NCBI GenBank assembly: GCA_964463985.1
Contig: CAYXEK010000082.1
Location: 1-15,825 of the forward strand
Reading direction: 5' to 3'
Source: JAXGPF01 sp964463985
Lineage (GTDB): Bacteria > Verrucomicrobiota > Kiritimatiellia > JAAZAB01
DNA length: 15,825 nt
Shown: piece after piece, positions 1 to 7,761 of the stretch
Layout: each line of letters opens with the position of its first letter
How positions within the stretch are numbered: position 1 is the stretch's first letter
Position numbers and translations under genes: made by a program
The notes under the pieces: generated by a model
Told to the model about the DNA's origin: nothing
Databases searched by the model: none
Seen by the model: only the letters and a program-made list of their open reading frames with translations

Positions 1-3000
1 CCGGGCTCCAGCCCCTGCTCGAACTGGATGGCGTCCACCCAGACAGTGTCGCCGTCTCCGGGGTAAACGAGCAATGTGTGATTCCTCTGCCACGATATTT
101 TGGGTTTCCGGACGGACACCGGCATGAAATATCGGCGCCAATCCTTCGTCAAACCAAAGGTTTTGCGCGGCGGATCGGTCGGAACAGGATTTCCGCATTC
201 ATTGATCATCACCACCGTGGCCTTTTCCCCGCCGTCTTTCCCGCGCATATACATTGAAAGCACATACGGGGTTTCGCTGACCGCCGCGGGCGGGAAGGCG
301 GCGAAAAACATCCCCCAGCACCGGCTGATGTCGCGGGTCATGCGCACCGCATACCGGCCATGGAACGGATTTTCCGCGTCCATGGCCCACAAAGCGCCCG
401 GCTCGCCCACCGCCGGCCGGCTGACCCGGTAAGGCGCGGCAAAGTCCGGAATGCCGGGCAGCGTGTTAATTTCCAGGGAGGCGTTGGGAATCCAGTTTCT
501 GGCCTTTTCGGCAAGCAATTTCGGATTCCCTCGGGGCAGTTTATGTTCTTCTTCCGGATGCGGCTGCAAAGTCAACTTGATTGCAACCGGACGGCCGGTA
601 TCCTGCATTCCAAACCGGTAGGCGCGCGTGCCGCACCACCCCAGCCGGTCGGAGAAGGATTCATTCTGCGCAGCCAATTTTCGCCCATCAAACATTACCT
701 TGACGCCCTGGTCTCCATCCGGCAGGCCGGATACCCGGCAGGCGACATCCACCGGGAACATTTGACTGTTGGCGGCCAGCAATACGAAGTCGCCATCCGG
801 GTATTGGAACAAGGCCGCCTGCACGGCCGGGTAAAGATTGTTTTCCGGCGCATACGCGCCCGGATCATAAGCAATGGATTGATCCGGCATCCGGGCCAAC
901 AACGCCGGCGCCAGTTCCCGGAATTCGCGGCCCAGTTCCCCGAACGCGCGCCAGGTCAAATGATGCGACATCTGCTGATACACATAATAAAGAACGCCGC
1001 GCGCGCCGTGAATCACGGCCAGGTAGGCCTGGCTGCGGTGCTCTTCCGGCAGCAGGCCGCGGGGTGTGCGGTTCGGGTCCAGGCGTTCGGCCAGCGGCAG
1101 CATCCATACCGGCTGGCGCCTGGCCGCCGCGCGGCGGTCAAGGAACGTCGTGTAGCCGGCCATGTAATCCGGGCTGGCATAATAATTCCCCATGCCGCCG
1201 GTGAGATAGACATCATATCCGAGAATATCAGCCCATTGTGTGGCCTGGGGAACATTTGGAATTTCCCGGGCGTAAAGCATGAACACCGGGTGATAACCGT
1301 CCAAGGCCCGCACCCGCTCGTATAAAAACCGGCAATCATCCATTACCTTGTTGAAATCCGGCTTGAGATTCGGCTCGTCCACGCTGTAATACCCCAGCAA
1401 GGCCGGATGATCCTTGACGGCGTTGATCCGCTCATCCACTGTTGCGGGGTTCAAACTCAGGCGGCCGGGATGGAAACAATCTTTGCCGACATAATAATTC
1501 GCGTTATCCAATACCTGGACGTCGTATTTTGCCGCCAATTCCAGCAGCGACTTCAGGCCGTCCCGGTCGGCATACCCGCCCCAGAAGACAAAAGTGTTCA
1601 TACCGGCCTCAACCAGATGGCGTAAATGATATTCCTGATCGCCGTACGAATTGAAAAGCATGCCAAACGGGAATACCGGTTGGCCATTCTTCAACACTGC
1701 CCTGTTCCACACGTCTATCTTGACTTCGCCAGTGCGGCATGGCGCCTTTTTTTCAACGGCAAATTCCCGGCGGGCCAGTTCTTTGCCGCTGTCCTCCGTC
1801 AATGCCACCGCCATTGCATGGATGCCGATTGGCATGCCGGCCAGGGGCAAATCAATCGCGGTTTCCGGATGGATATCCGGTGAGGCTGCCAGTTCCTTCC
1901 CCGAAGCATCCCGGACCACCAGCCGTTTTCCGGTAAGCTGTTCCGCCGGAAGGCCCAGGCGGCATAAAATACGGGCGAATTGCTCGTCCGTGTAATAATT
2001 CCGGTCGGGCAATGGCTGGCGCATCATGGTCAATCCGGAAGTGTCGGCGATTGGATAGGCATGCAAAACTTCGCCGGTTCGCGCATCCATGATGCGGATT
2101 GCCGCGTTGCGCTGGACGGGGTCGGCCACCGGCATATCCAGCGAAAATTCCGCGGTCTGCATCCCCGGCAAACTGACATTCGTTACAATTTCGGAGACGC
2201 CGCCGCCCAGCGGCTGATCCACGGCCGCCACCGCCACGGAACCCGGCGTGACGGAATGGTTGCGCAAAATTCCGGAAACCGGATATGAAATGCCGCCATC
2301 CCGGAACTCATAACGTCCGGCTGAGGCATGCGCGATCGCCGGCAGAAACGGAATTTGTGGAGCGATTTTTTCGATGCCGCGCGCGAATCCGAAATTTTCC
2401 GGTTCGTGGAATCCATGCTCCATCGGCGCCCAGGAAGAATAATTGCGGCGCCGGATGGTGAATTCGCCGATGCCGTCCGGCGCAAAATCAATCAAGGTGC
2501 GGGTTAAATTCATCCGCAAATCCCGCGGATCGCCCATCTCAGCCAGCACAAACAGCGGCAGCCCCAGTTCGGCAGTCCAACCGTCCGCCCCAACTTGCGC
2601 TGCCGAACGCCAGGGAAGGTTCCAGGCAAGATCCTTGGCGCCTTGGATCACCCGGCGCTCCCCGCGCACGTTGGCGAACGTCAGGATATAATGGTAATAA
2701 CACCCGCCGGATGTGCCCGGATCGAGGAAGATTTCAATGGAGTCGTCCTTGTTCTGCGGACCGTCATGCTGGGCGCATTCCTGCCCGATGCGCGGCATTG
2801 CCGGATTGCGGCATTCAAATGCCAGGTAAAGCCATTGCCCGTCGCGCATGGCCTTGGCGGAGGTCATTTCTGATTTTGCGCCGCCCTTGGATTTCAATGC
2901 GTAAAATGCCGCCGCCACCGCGGAATTTTCCCAGCCTTCATCATCAAGTTTGCCGTCAATTACCGGCGGCGTCGGACATTCTGGAATGATTAATTCCGGG

Positions 3001-3068
3001 GGTCCAGCCCATGCCGCGCCGGAAAGGATACCTCCTGCCAAGATGCCGGCCAATGCATGTTTTATCAT
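1..3068 (-). CDS. Secreted CBM9-like / TIM-barrel glycoside hydrolase-type protein (3' end cut by window edge)
   Basis: One frame stays open from an ATG at 3068 to base 1, about 1,022 codons with no stop, so the C-terminus lies outside the window. GAGG sits 6 nt before the ATG. Residues 1-21 form a signal peptide ending in AAWA. Residues about 28-225 resemble a family 9 carbohydrate-binding (CBM9-like) domain, opening with PPVIDGKLDDEGW. Residues about 250-445 are beta-rich and Ig-like. Residues about 449-750 look like a clan GH-A TIM barrel: VLKNGQPVFPFGM, then GYYSVDEP, where E565 is the candidate acid/base, with E661 (PLAERL) a possible nucleophile. From about residue 850 the sequence resembles a galactose-binding-like CBM. 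The protein is probably exported and acts on plant or algal glycans. I cannot assign a GH family, and catalytic activity is inferred. A 287-nt gap separates it from the M19 gene, so it may have its own promoter. Confidence 0.85.
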   Translation of the reverse strand, partial: MIKHALAGILAGGILSGAAWAGPPELIIPECPTPPVIDGKLDDEGWENSAVAAAFYALKSKGGAKSEMTSAKAMRDGQWLYLAFECRNPAMPRIGQECAQHDGPQNKDDSIEIFLDPGTSGGCYYHYILTFANVRGERRVIQGAKDLAWNLPWRSAAQVGADGWTAELGLPLFVLAEMGDPRDLRMNLTRTLIDFAPDGIGEFTIRRRNYSSWAPMEHGFHEPENFGFARGIEKIAPQIPFLPAIAHASAGRYEFRDGGISYPVSGILRNHSVTPGSVAVAAVDQPLGGGVSEIVTNVSLPGMQTAEFSLDMPVADPVQRNAAIRIMDARTGEVLHAYPIADTSGLTMMRQPLPDRNYYTDEQFARILCRLGLPAEQLTGKRLVVRDASGKELAASPDIHPETAIDLPLAGMPIGIHAMAVALTEDSGKELARREFAVEKKAPCRTGEVKIDVWNRAVLKNGQPVFPFGMLFNSYGDQEYHLRHLVEAGMNTFVFWGGYADRDGLKSLLELAAKYDVQVLDNANYYVGKDCFHPGRLSLNPATVDERINAVKDHPALLGYYSVDEPNLKPDFNKVMDDCRFLYERVRALDGYHPVFMLYAREIPNVPQATQWADILGYDVYLTGGMGNYYASPDYMAGYTTFLDRRAAARRQPVWMLPLAERLDPNRTPRGLLPEEHRSQAYLAVIHGARGVLYYVYQQMSHHLTWRAFGELGREFRELAPALLARMPDQSIAYDPGAYAPENNLYPAVQAALFQYPDGDFVLLAANSQMFPVDVACRVSGLPDGDQGVKVMFDGRKLAAQNESFSDRLGWCGTRAYRFGMQDTGRPVAIKLTLQPHPEEEHKLPRGNPKLLAEKARNWIPNASLEINTLPGIPDFAAPYRVSRPAVGEPGALWAMDAENPFHGRYAVRMTRDISRCWGMFFAAFPPAAVSETPYVLSMYMRGKDGGEKATVVMINECGNPVPTDPPRKTFGLTKDWRRYFMPVSVRKPKISWQRNHTLLVYPGDGDTVWVDAIQFEQGLEP

Positions 3069-3244
3069 AGAATTCCTCGATATTTGCATGGTATTGACTG
3101 CCTGTGATCATTATTTACTTCTTTCGTCTGTTTTCTGGTTTCCTTCCGTGTCTGACGCATCAACCAACACAACCCGCCATAAAACCCCTGCCTGATTTAT
3201 TTTTATGACCTGAATTTCGCACGCTTTGCTTGCAATATTCGGGT

Positions 3245-3277
3245 ATTATAAACTCTGTTCCGGCAATGGTTCTGCCG
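3245..3277 (-). promoter_or_regulatory. Possible promoter for the CBM9/TIM-barrel gene
   Basis: The gap 3069-3355 is AT-richer than its flanks and holds no convincing ORF. On the minus strand a perfect TATAAT lies at 3245-3250. At the expected -35 distance the hexamer is poor (AGAACC), but it sits in an inverted repeat, CGGCA-N7-TGCCG (3261-3277), which could be an activator or repressor site. The leader would be about 170 nt. This is weak evidence, since a lone TATAAT occurs by chance in AT-rich DNA. Confidence 0.25.
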
Positions 3278-3355
3278 TTAAATGATTATGCCATATCCTG
3301 GAATCAGCCAAATCATGAAAATAACTATATGAATTCAGTTTCAAAACGCAGATTT

Positions 3356-4612
3356 TTAAATCGACTTAACCAAATACCGGCTTCGTTCCAGCACGGCCTG
3401 CATCACGCGCATGAAATTTCCGCCAATGATCTTTTTTATGGCGGCATCCCGATATCCGCGTTTGACCAGCCCGACGCTGAACAAAGGCCAGTTGGTCCAC
3501 GCCAGGGTGCTTTCCGCTGCGGGCGGATATCTGCCCGCCACCGCGTTGGGCGGCCACAAGTCCGGCCATTGGCGATGCCGGCCGGATTGGCTGCCGCTTT
3601 GCAGGGCAGCCGCCAGAAGTTTCCGCGTTTGCCGGGTGGATTCAGGCTCGCATACCACATCCGTACCGATGCCGACATGATCCTCGCCGAAATGCCTTAC
3701 CGCGTAATCAATGTGATCCAGCAGCGCATTGATATCGCCGCTGCGCCCGAGAAAGCCGGCCTGCGCCACGATGCCGATCAGGCCGTCCTTTTCGGCAATC
3801 GCGCGCAAGGTCGCGTCGCTCTTGCCGCGGCAGGTTGGACTGAGCGCCCGGCAGACAGTATGGCTGGCTAGGATCGGCAAGTCGGACGCCTGCGCGGCTT
3901 CGCGGCTGGTGCGGTCGCCGGCATGCGCCACGTCCGCCATGATACCCACCCGGTTCATTTCAGAAATCGCCAGCCGGCCGAAATCGCTCAACCCCCCGTC
4001 GGATGCCTCCCCGCACCCGTCGCCCAGCAGGTTGCGCCGGTTATAGGTCAGGTGCATCATCCGGCAACCCAGTTGAAAAAAAACGCCCAGGAACTTTAAT
4101 TCATTTTCAACGGTTCGGTAATCGCCGGCCACCGGCATTTCGTTTATGCCCAGGATCAGGCCATGCAGTCCGCCTTTCTTCAACTCCGGGATTTGCTCCG
4201 GCCGCGTTACTTTGGCCAGCAAGTCAGGACAATTATCGGCGGCATGTGTGAAATGCGCCATGCGTTTGAGAAGGATGCCCGGCGCCGGCCGTTCCTCGCC
4301 GGCGCTCAAGGCAATGCTGGTGACGCCCGACGCCTGCCAGGCCTGCTCGACCCAGGCGCGGGATGCCCGGTCGTTGACGAATCCAGCCAGGGCCTTTTCC
4401 TCCCAGAATGCCTGCTGGTCATCCAGCGCGCCGCCGTCCGCCGCTACGGCATTCAAATCGGATACCGTTACGATCGCGCGCGGGGCGAACCCGTAAACAT
4501 CACAGACAACCGATGCGGCATGTAGTTTCAGGCCTTGTTCCAATTCCGCGGCAGATGGCTTGAGCGCGGCCAACCCCGCTTCCCATGCGTTTTTGAATTC
4601 GTTTGATTTCAT
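3356..4612 (-). CDS. Peptidase M19 (membrane dipeptidase family) protein with altered metal-site motif
   Basis: The protein has 418 residues and no signal peptide or membrane segment. The family is recognised from order and motifs: FFQLGCRMMHLTYN (176-190), DVAHAG (H230), ASHTVCRAL (H251), CRGKSD (R262), VGIGTDVV (D318) and the C-terminal GLVKRGYRDAAIKKIIGGNFMRV (about 381-403). M19 enzymes are zinc dipeptidases cleaving dipeptides, sometimes with a D-residue. The motif near residue 38 that should read D-G-H-x-D reads DVYGFAP, so the first metal-binding His and Asp are absent. The Glu after beta-3 is also not obvious. It may belong to a divergent subfamily with other chemistry. It lies downstream of the GntR/LacI regulator across a palindromic element. 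No good Shine-Dalgarno precedes the ATG. Confidence 0.85.
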   Translation of the reverse strand: MKSNEFKNAWEAGLAALKPSAAELEQGLKLHAASVVCDVYGFAPRAIVTVSDLNAVAADGGALDDQQAFWEEKALAGFVNDRASRAWVEQAWQASGVTSIALSAGEERPAPGILLKRMAHFTHAADNCPDLLAKVTRPEQIPELKKGGLHGLILGINEMPVAGDYRTVENELKFLGVFFQLGCRMMHLTYNRRNLLGDGCGEASDGGLSDFGRLAISEMNRVGIMADVAHAGDRTSREAAQASDLPILASHTVCRALSPTCRGKSDATLRAIAEKDGLIGIVAQAGFLGRSGDINALLDHIDYAVRHFGEDHVGIGTDVVCEPESTRQTRKLLAAALQSGSQSGRHRQWPDLWPPNAVAGRYPPAAESTLAWTNWPLFSVGLVKRGYRDAAIKKIIGGNFMRVMQAVLERSRYLVKSI

Positions 4613-4625
4613 ATACAGGAGTTGC

Positions 4626-4777
4626 TTTCAAAAGTCAGATTTTGAAAGCAGTATTCAGTAGCCAGAAGTCAGTAGTCAGAATCGCAAAAGCCATAAGACA
4701 TTTATAACTAACCTCTTGTATTTATTCTGAATTCTGACTCCTGAATTCTGAATTCTTTCAAAACGTTAGTTTTGAAA
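4626..4777. repeat. Nested palindromic MITE-like element
   Basis: The stretch is symmetrical at two levels. At each end is a small hairpin of the same design, TTTCAAAA-N6-TTTTGAAA, at 4626-4647 and 4756-4777; the left one extends to 11 bp (4623-4650). Inside them lie two 32-bp arms, 4651-4682 and 4724-4755, which are inverted copies matching at 25 of 32 positions, separated by 41 nt. The arms contain iterated CAG/GAATTC words. The element fills the gap between the regulator and the M19 gene. The regulator stop codon (4758-4760) falls in the right hairpin. No ORF is present. A MITE or REP/BIME-type element is most likely. Confidence 0.7.
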
Positions 4778-5957
4778 TTGGCTCATTAGTCTTCGTGCCC
4801 TGACGGCTTTGTGAAATAATTCCTGTCCCCGTCGAATCCCGGATGACCAGCCGCCCGGGAAGCTTGTGCAATCCGCCGGCGGACGCGCGCCCGGCGATTT
4901 GGTCCAGCAGCAGGCGGGCGGCCATGCTGCCGGTTTCCATGAAGCGCGGGTCAATGGAAGTCAAAGCCGGCCGGCATTGCTCGGCCTGCGGCGCGTTATC
5001 GAACCCGACAACGGCGATATCATCCGGAACCACCATGTCCGCCGCCTGTAATTCCTCCATGGCGGCGGCGGCCATGCGATCGGTCACGCAGACCAGAGCC
5101 GCGGGCACATTTTGCCGCAGCAGCAGGCGCCGAATCGCGGCGCGGCCGGCTGCCTCCACCATGCCATCCGTAAAAGGGATCACCCAGGGCGCATCCGCCG
5201 GCAGGTTCAGCGCCTGCATGGCCCGGACAAATCCGGCATGGCGTTCGATGGCCGAAGTTCTTCCCGGCTCCCCTCCGATATAGCCGATTTCCCGGCGGCC
5301 CCGTTCGAACAAATGCGAGGTCAACTGGAAAGCCGAAGCGGCGTCATCGCGCGCCACGGAAGTCACCTCGCCGGTCGCCGCGAAAATGTTCACGCATACC
5401 AGCCGCCGGGCCAGGGCCGCGAGGGACACCGGCCAGCGGCGCAATTCCTCCAGGATGCTGCCCACCCAGATCACACCGTCGGCATTCGCCAACACGGCCG
5501 ACACGCCATCCGCCATGACCCGCAAATCCACGCGCCCCCCCGATTGCTCATTGGGCCGGATCAAGACGTCATAGCCGGCGGCGCGGCACACTGATTCGAT
5601 TCCTTCCACCGCCGCGCTGTGCGGACAGTATCCCACCAGCGGGCAAAACACCGTTACCCGCATTTTCCCGGCGGCGGCCGCCGGCGTCCGCGGTTTTTCC
5701 ACAAAAGTTCCGCGCGATACTTCCCGGCGAATCAAGCCGTCGGCAGCCAGCAGCGCCAACACCTTCCGCGTGACCGGCGGGCTGACGCCGTATTTCCGGC
5801 AGACCTCGCGGTCGGTGTAAAACCGGTCGCCGGACTTGAATTTTTTCAATTCCCGGCGCAGGATGCCGTTCAGTTGATCGGCCAGGGAAATCCGGGCGTT
5901 GCGCCGGATGACCGCTCCATTTGGTTTTCCCCCTTTGAAAGACATACCCGCCTGCAT
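4758..5957 (-). CDS. GntR/LacI hybrid transcriptional regulator
   Basis: This is a 399-residue DNA-binding regulator, presumably sensing a sugar. Residues about 20-90 form a GntR-type winged helix: SLADQLNGILRRELKKF, FYTDREVCRKYGVSPPVTRKVLALL and the wing GLIRREVSRGTFV. From about 98 a LacI-type periplasmic-binding-like effector domain follows, with VTVFCPLVGYCPHSAAVEGIE, RREIGYIGGEP, PAALVCVTDRMAAAAMEEL and VPDDIAVVGFDNAP. Bacillus AraR has the same architecture. ATG 5957 lacks a Shine-Dalgarno. A second ATG at 5945 is preceded by AGGCGGG and may be the true start, giving 395 residues. A consensus-like promoter and an overlapping palindrome upstream suggest autoregulation. The last residues and the stop are encoded inside the right hairpin of the palindromic element. 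Confidence 0.9.
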   Translation of the reverse strand: MQAGMSFKGGKPNGAVIRRNARISLADQLNGILRRELKKFKSGDRFYTDREVCRKYGVSPPVTRKVLALLAADGLIRREVSRGTFVEKPRTPAAAAGKMRVTVFCPLVGYCPHSAAVEGIESVCRAAGYDVLIRPNEQSGGRVDLRVMADGVSAVLANADGVIWVGSILEELRRWPVSLAALARRLVCVNIFAATGEVTSVARDDAASAFQLTSHLFERGRREIGYIGGEPGRTSAIERHAGFVRAMQALNLPADAPWVIPFTDGMVEAAGRAAIRRLLLRQNVPAALVCVTDRMAAAAMEELQAADMVVPDDIAVVGFDNAPQAEQCRPALTSIDPRFMETGSMAARLLLDQIAGRASAGGLHKLPGRLVIRDSTGTGIISQSRQGTKTNEPISKLTF

Positions 5958-5978
5958 TTTAGTTTTCGTGGTGTGTTA

Positions 5979-6024
5979 TAGCGCTTACTATGCGCTAATA
6001 TACAAGATGGAAATAAACTGTCAA
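5979..6024 (-). promoter_or_regulatory. Sigma-70-type promoter with overlapping operator-like palindrome for the regulator
   Basis: On the minus strand TTGACA (6019-6024, perfect -35) is followed after 16 nt by TATATT (5997-6002). The start of transcription would fall about 5989-5991, leaving a leader of roughly 32 nt. Directly over the start point lies the inverted repeat TAGCGC-N7-GCGCTA (5979-5997), which touches the -10. This is the geometry of a repressor site. The nearest regulator is the gene itself, so autorepression is the simplest inference. I found no second copy of this palindrome in the other intergenic regions of the window. Confidence 0.55.
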
Positions 6025-6073
6025 GCGATTTAGAACAAAAATACTCCGACGGGAAGCGGACGCGCCGTGCAGC

Positions 6074-7312
6074 TTACAATTTCCACCAGGGCACGGTGTA
6101 TAAATCCGGCGCCAACCAGGCCGGCTGGTCGGCCGCGGATATGACCAGGCCGGGAGCAATATTTTCCCGCGCGAATGAACGGCGAAAAGCGCCAATCCCG
6201 CGCCCATCTTCAGCTCGCGGGTGCGATTTGGCCTTGATTTCTATCGGATACAGCGTGCCGCTCCATTCCAAAATTAAATCCACTTCCGCGCCGCCATGCG
6301 AACGATAATGATATAAGTTGGGTGTGGTGGGCCAGCAACGGGTGCGCTTGACCACTTCATTCACCACCCATGTTTCAACCAGCTGACTCTGAATGGGATG
6401 TCCGGCTATGGCATCCGGCGTTGGAATACGCTGATGCCAGCAGGCCAGCCCCGAGTCGGTCAAATATCCTTTATGCCGCCCGGAAACACGTTTTATGGCA
6501 TTGCGGGCAAACGCCGGTATTTCAAACCACTGATAGGTTGCATCGGCAATACCCAACCAGTGCAGCACAGTTTTTCGATCCAAACTCAAATCACGCCCAA
6601 ACTGCGCGGCATTGATCTCGCAGCCGCTCAATCCGCCAAGCAACCCAAAAAACCGCCCAAAGAGTTGCAAATCTCCCACGCCGGCAACGGAACGGATATC
6701 TCGCTCTACAACCGTAGTCACATAACTTTCAAAAAACGTCCCCGCCAATCTGTCCGGCAAGGTTAAAAGTTTGGGATATCCGCCCCGCCAGATGGCCGGA
6801 TACCAGGCGGGAACAGCCGCCGGATCAAAATATTTATCAGGCGGAGGCGTTGAACCGCGCACCCAATTCGCAAGGAAATCATCGGCTGTTTGTCGCTTCA
6901 ATTCCGCCCGGCACATCGCCGGCAATCGTATGATGGCCGCCCGGCCAGCCATTGATTCGGCCACACCTTTAACCACCGCCAGGTTTTGCGAACCGCTCAA
7001 CACATATTGACCGGGCGAGCAATTCAAGTCAACCCGGCGTTTTATAACCGATAAAAGTTCCGGAGCATATTGCACTTCATCCAAAAACAATTTGCCGGGA
7101 TGATTTTTTAAAAACAATTCCGGATCATGACGCGCCTGGCCTACATCCTGGACCGGATCAAATACAATGGTTTGCAAACAATCGGCAAACAGGTGTTGCA
7201 CCAACGTGGATTTGCCCACCTGCCGCGCGCCCAGAACAACCACAACGGGAAAATGACCAAAAGCATCCAAAATCATTTTTTCCAGCAGTCTTGGATAATA
7301 AACCTTATTCAT
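6074..7312 (-). CDS. AAA_14 ATPase with C-terminal DUF4143 domain
   Basis: The protein has 412 residues from ATG 7312. Walker A is GARQVGKST (28-36), Walker B is LFLDEVQ (75-81, D78 E79) and a sensor-like segment is VLSGSQN (104-110). The second half is a DUF4143 domain with FFESYVTTVVERDI and, near the end, EVDLILEW...YPIEIKAK, which resembles a PD-(D/E)XK nuclease core (D, then E-x-K). Such proteins are common in bacteria, often in variable loci, and mostly uncharacterised. The frame also opens at a TTG at 7348. That TTG is the first base of a perfect TTGACA -35 box, so the ATG is preferred. No clear partner gene is adjacent. Confidence 0.9.
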   Translation of the reverse strand: MNKVYYPRLLEKMILDAFGHFPVVVVLGARQVGKSTLVQHLFADCLQTIVFDPVQDVGQARHDPELFLKNHPGKLFLDEVQYAPELLSVIKRRVDLNCSPGQYVLSGSQNLAVVKGVAESMAGRAAIIRLPAMCRAELKRQTADDFLANWVRGSTPPPDKYFDPAAVPAWYPAIWRGGYPKLLTLPDRLAGTFFESYVTTVVERDIRSVAGVGDLQLFGRFFGLLGGLSGCEINAAQFGRDLSLDRKTVLHWLGIADATYQWFEIPAFARNAIKRVSGRHKGYLTDSGLACWHQRIPTPDAIAGHPIQSQLVETWVVNEVVKRTRCWPTTPNLYHYRSHGGAEVDLILEWSGTLYPIEIKAKSHPRAEDGRGIGAFRRSFARENIAPGLVISAADQPAWLAPDLYTVPWWKL

Positions 7313-7319
7313 AACTGGA

Positions 7320-7348
7320 AAAATAGGACTCGCAGTCCCGTTTGTCAA
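7320..7348 (-). promoter_or_regulatory. Promoter of the AAA_14/DUF4143 gene, probably leaderless
   Basis: On the minus strand TTGACA (7343-7348) and TATTTT (7320-7325) are 17 nt apart. The -10 ends 7 nt before the ATG at 7312, so transcription should start at or within two bases of the start codon, and there is no room for a ribosome binding site. The spacer contains a short palindrome, GGACT-CGC-AGTCC (7326-7338). Immediately upstream is another inverted repeat, AGAATAA-N7-TTATTCT (7348-7368). Either could bind a regulator. Confidence 0.55.
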
Positions 7349-7397
7349 GAATAATTTTTGGTTATTCTATGATAAATTCAGACTTACTGATGCAGAC

Positions 7398-7525
7398 GGA
7401 AAATGGCTTGGCACATTTTTTGGGCGGTTTGTCGGATCAAATCACCCGGAAACGGGACGAGGGCCCGTCCTGAGCTTGTCGAACTGGCGTCCCGGCTCCA
7501 TCAAAAATGTGCCAAGTCATTTTCC
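7398..7525. repeat. MITE-like element with 23-bp terminal inverted repeats
   Basis: The arms 7398-7420 and 7503-7525 are inverted copies with a single mismatch, which would be a G-U pair in RNA. They are built on AAAATGGCTTGGCACATTT and separated by 82 nt. The inner part holds a further hairpin, GGACG-AGGGCC-CGTCC, near 7455-7470. No ORF is present, and I see no clear target-site duplication. It lies in the non-coding gap downstream of the sulfatase operon. Confidence 0.65.
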
Positions 7526-7706
7526 GGTATGCGGGTGAAAACACGCGCAATTTTAAGGATGGCTCAGGAAGTCTGAAATTGAATAAAAGTTTTCTGTTGG
7601 AGCCGGGACGCCCCCGTCCCGGTAATCCGTTGGATCGGAAGCGGGGCAATTCGACGCCGCTCAGAGCCATGAGTCTGTCGAATGGGACGCTCCGTCTCCA
7701 AAAAAT
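7472..7706. repeat. Cluster of interspersed direct and inverted repeats in the gap after the sulfatase operon
   Basis: The gap 7313-7761 has no believable gene. Besides the 23-bp inverted-repeat element it contains three things. A roughly 30-bp imperfect direct repeat lies at 7472-7500 and 7671-7700, built on GAG..TGTCGAA and ending in CTCCA, followed in both copies by an AAAAATG-like run. An exact 15-bp inverted repeat, GGCGTCCCGGCTCCA, lies at 7486-7500 and 7598-7612. A strong hairpin, CCGGGACG-CCCC-CGTCCCGG, lies at 7603-7622. The hairpin is about 140 nt past the sulfatase stop codon with no T-run next to it, so I do not call it a terminator. Confidence 0.6.
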
Positions 7707-7761
7707 GGCTGTTCGCCGAAACTCGCGCAGGCCATTGATTGCCCCGCGCCAAGCCAACCGG

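Noticed and set aside
360..1325. 321-codon plus-strand open frame
   Set aside because: It is the complement of the TIM-barrel coding region; GC-rich third positions keep the opposite strand open. It has no recognisable domain.
3230..3871. 213-codon plus-strand open frame
   Set aside because: Most of it is opposite the M19 gene, and the rest lies in the AT-rich gap without a ribosome site.
4651..4755. CRISPR-like repetition
   Set aside because: The repeats are inverted arms of one palindrome, not regularly spaced direct repeats, and no cas gene is present.
6040..6065. Weak stem followed by a T-rich stretch after the AAA_14/DUF4143 gene
   Set aside because: The stem is only about 4 bp, too short to call a terminator.
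7313..7348. TTG start of the AAA_14/DUF4143 gene
   Set aside because: The TTG is part of a perfect TTGACA -35 box, and the ATG at 7312 gives a family-typical N-terminus.
7603..7622. GC-rich hairpin as a rho-independent terminator
   Set aside because: There is no T-run directly after the stem on either strand. It matches nearby repeat copies instead.
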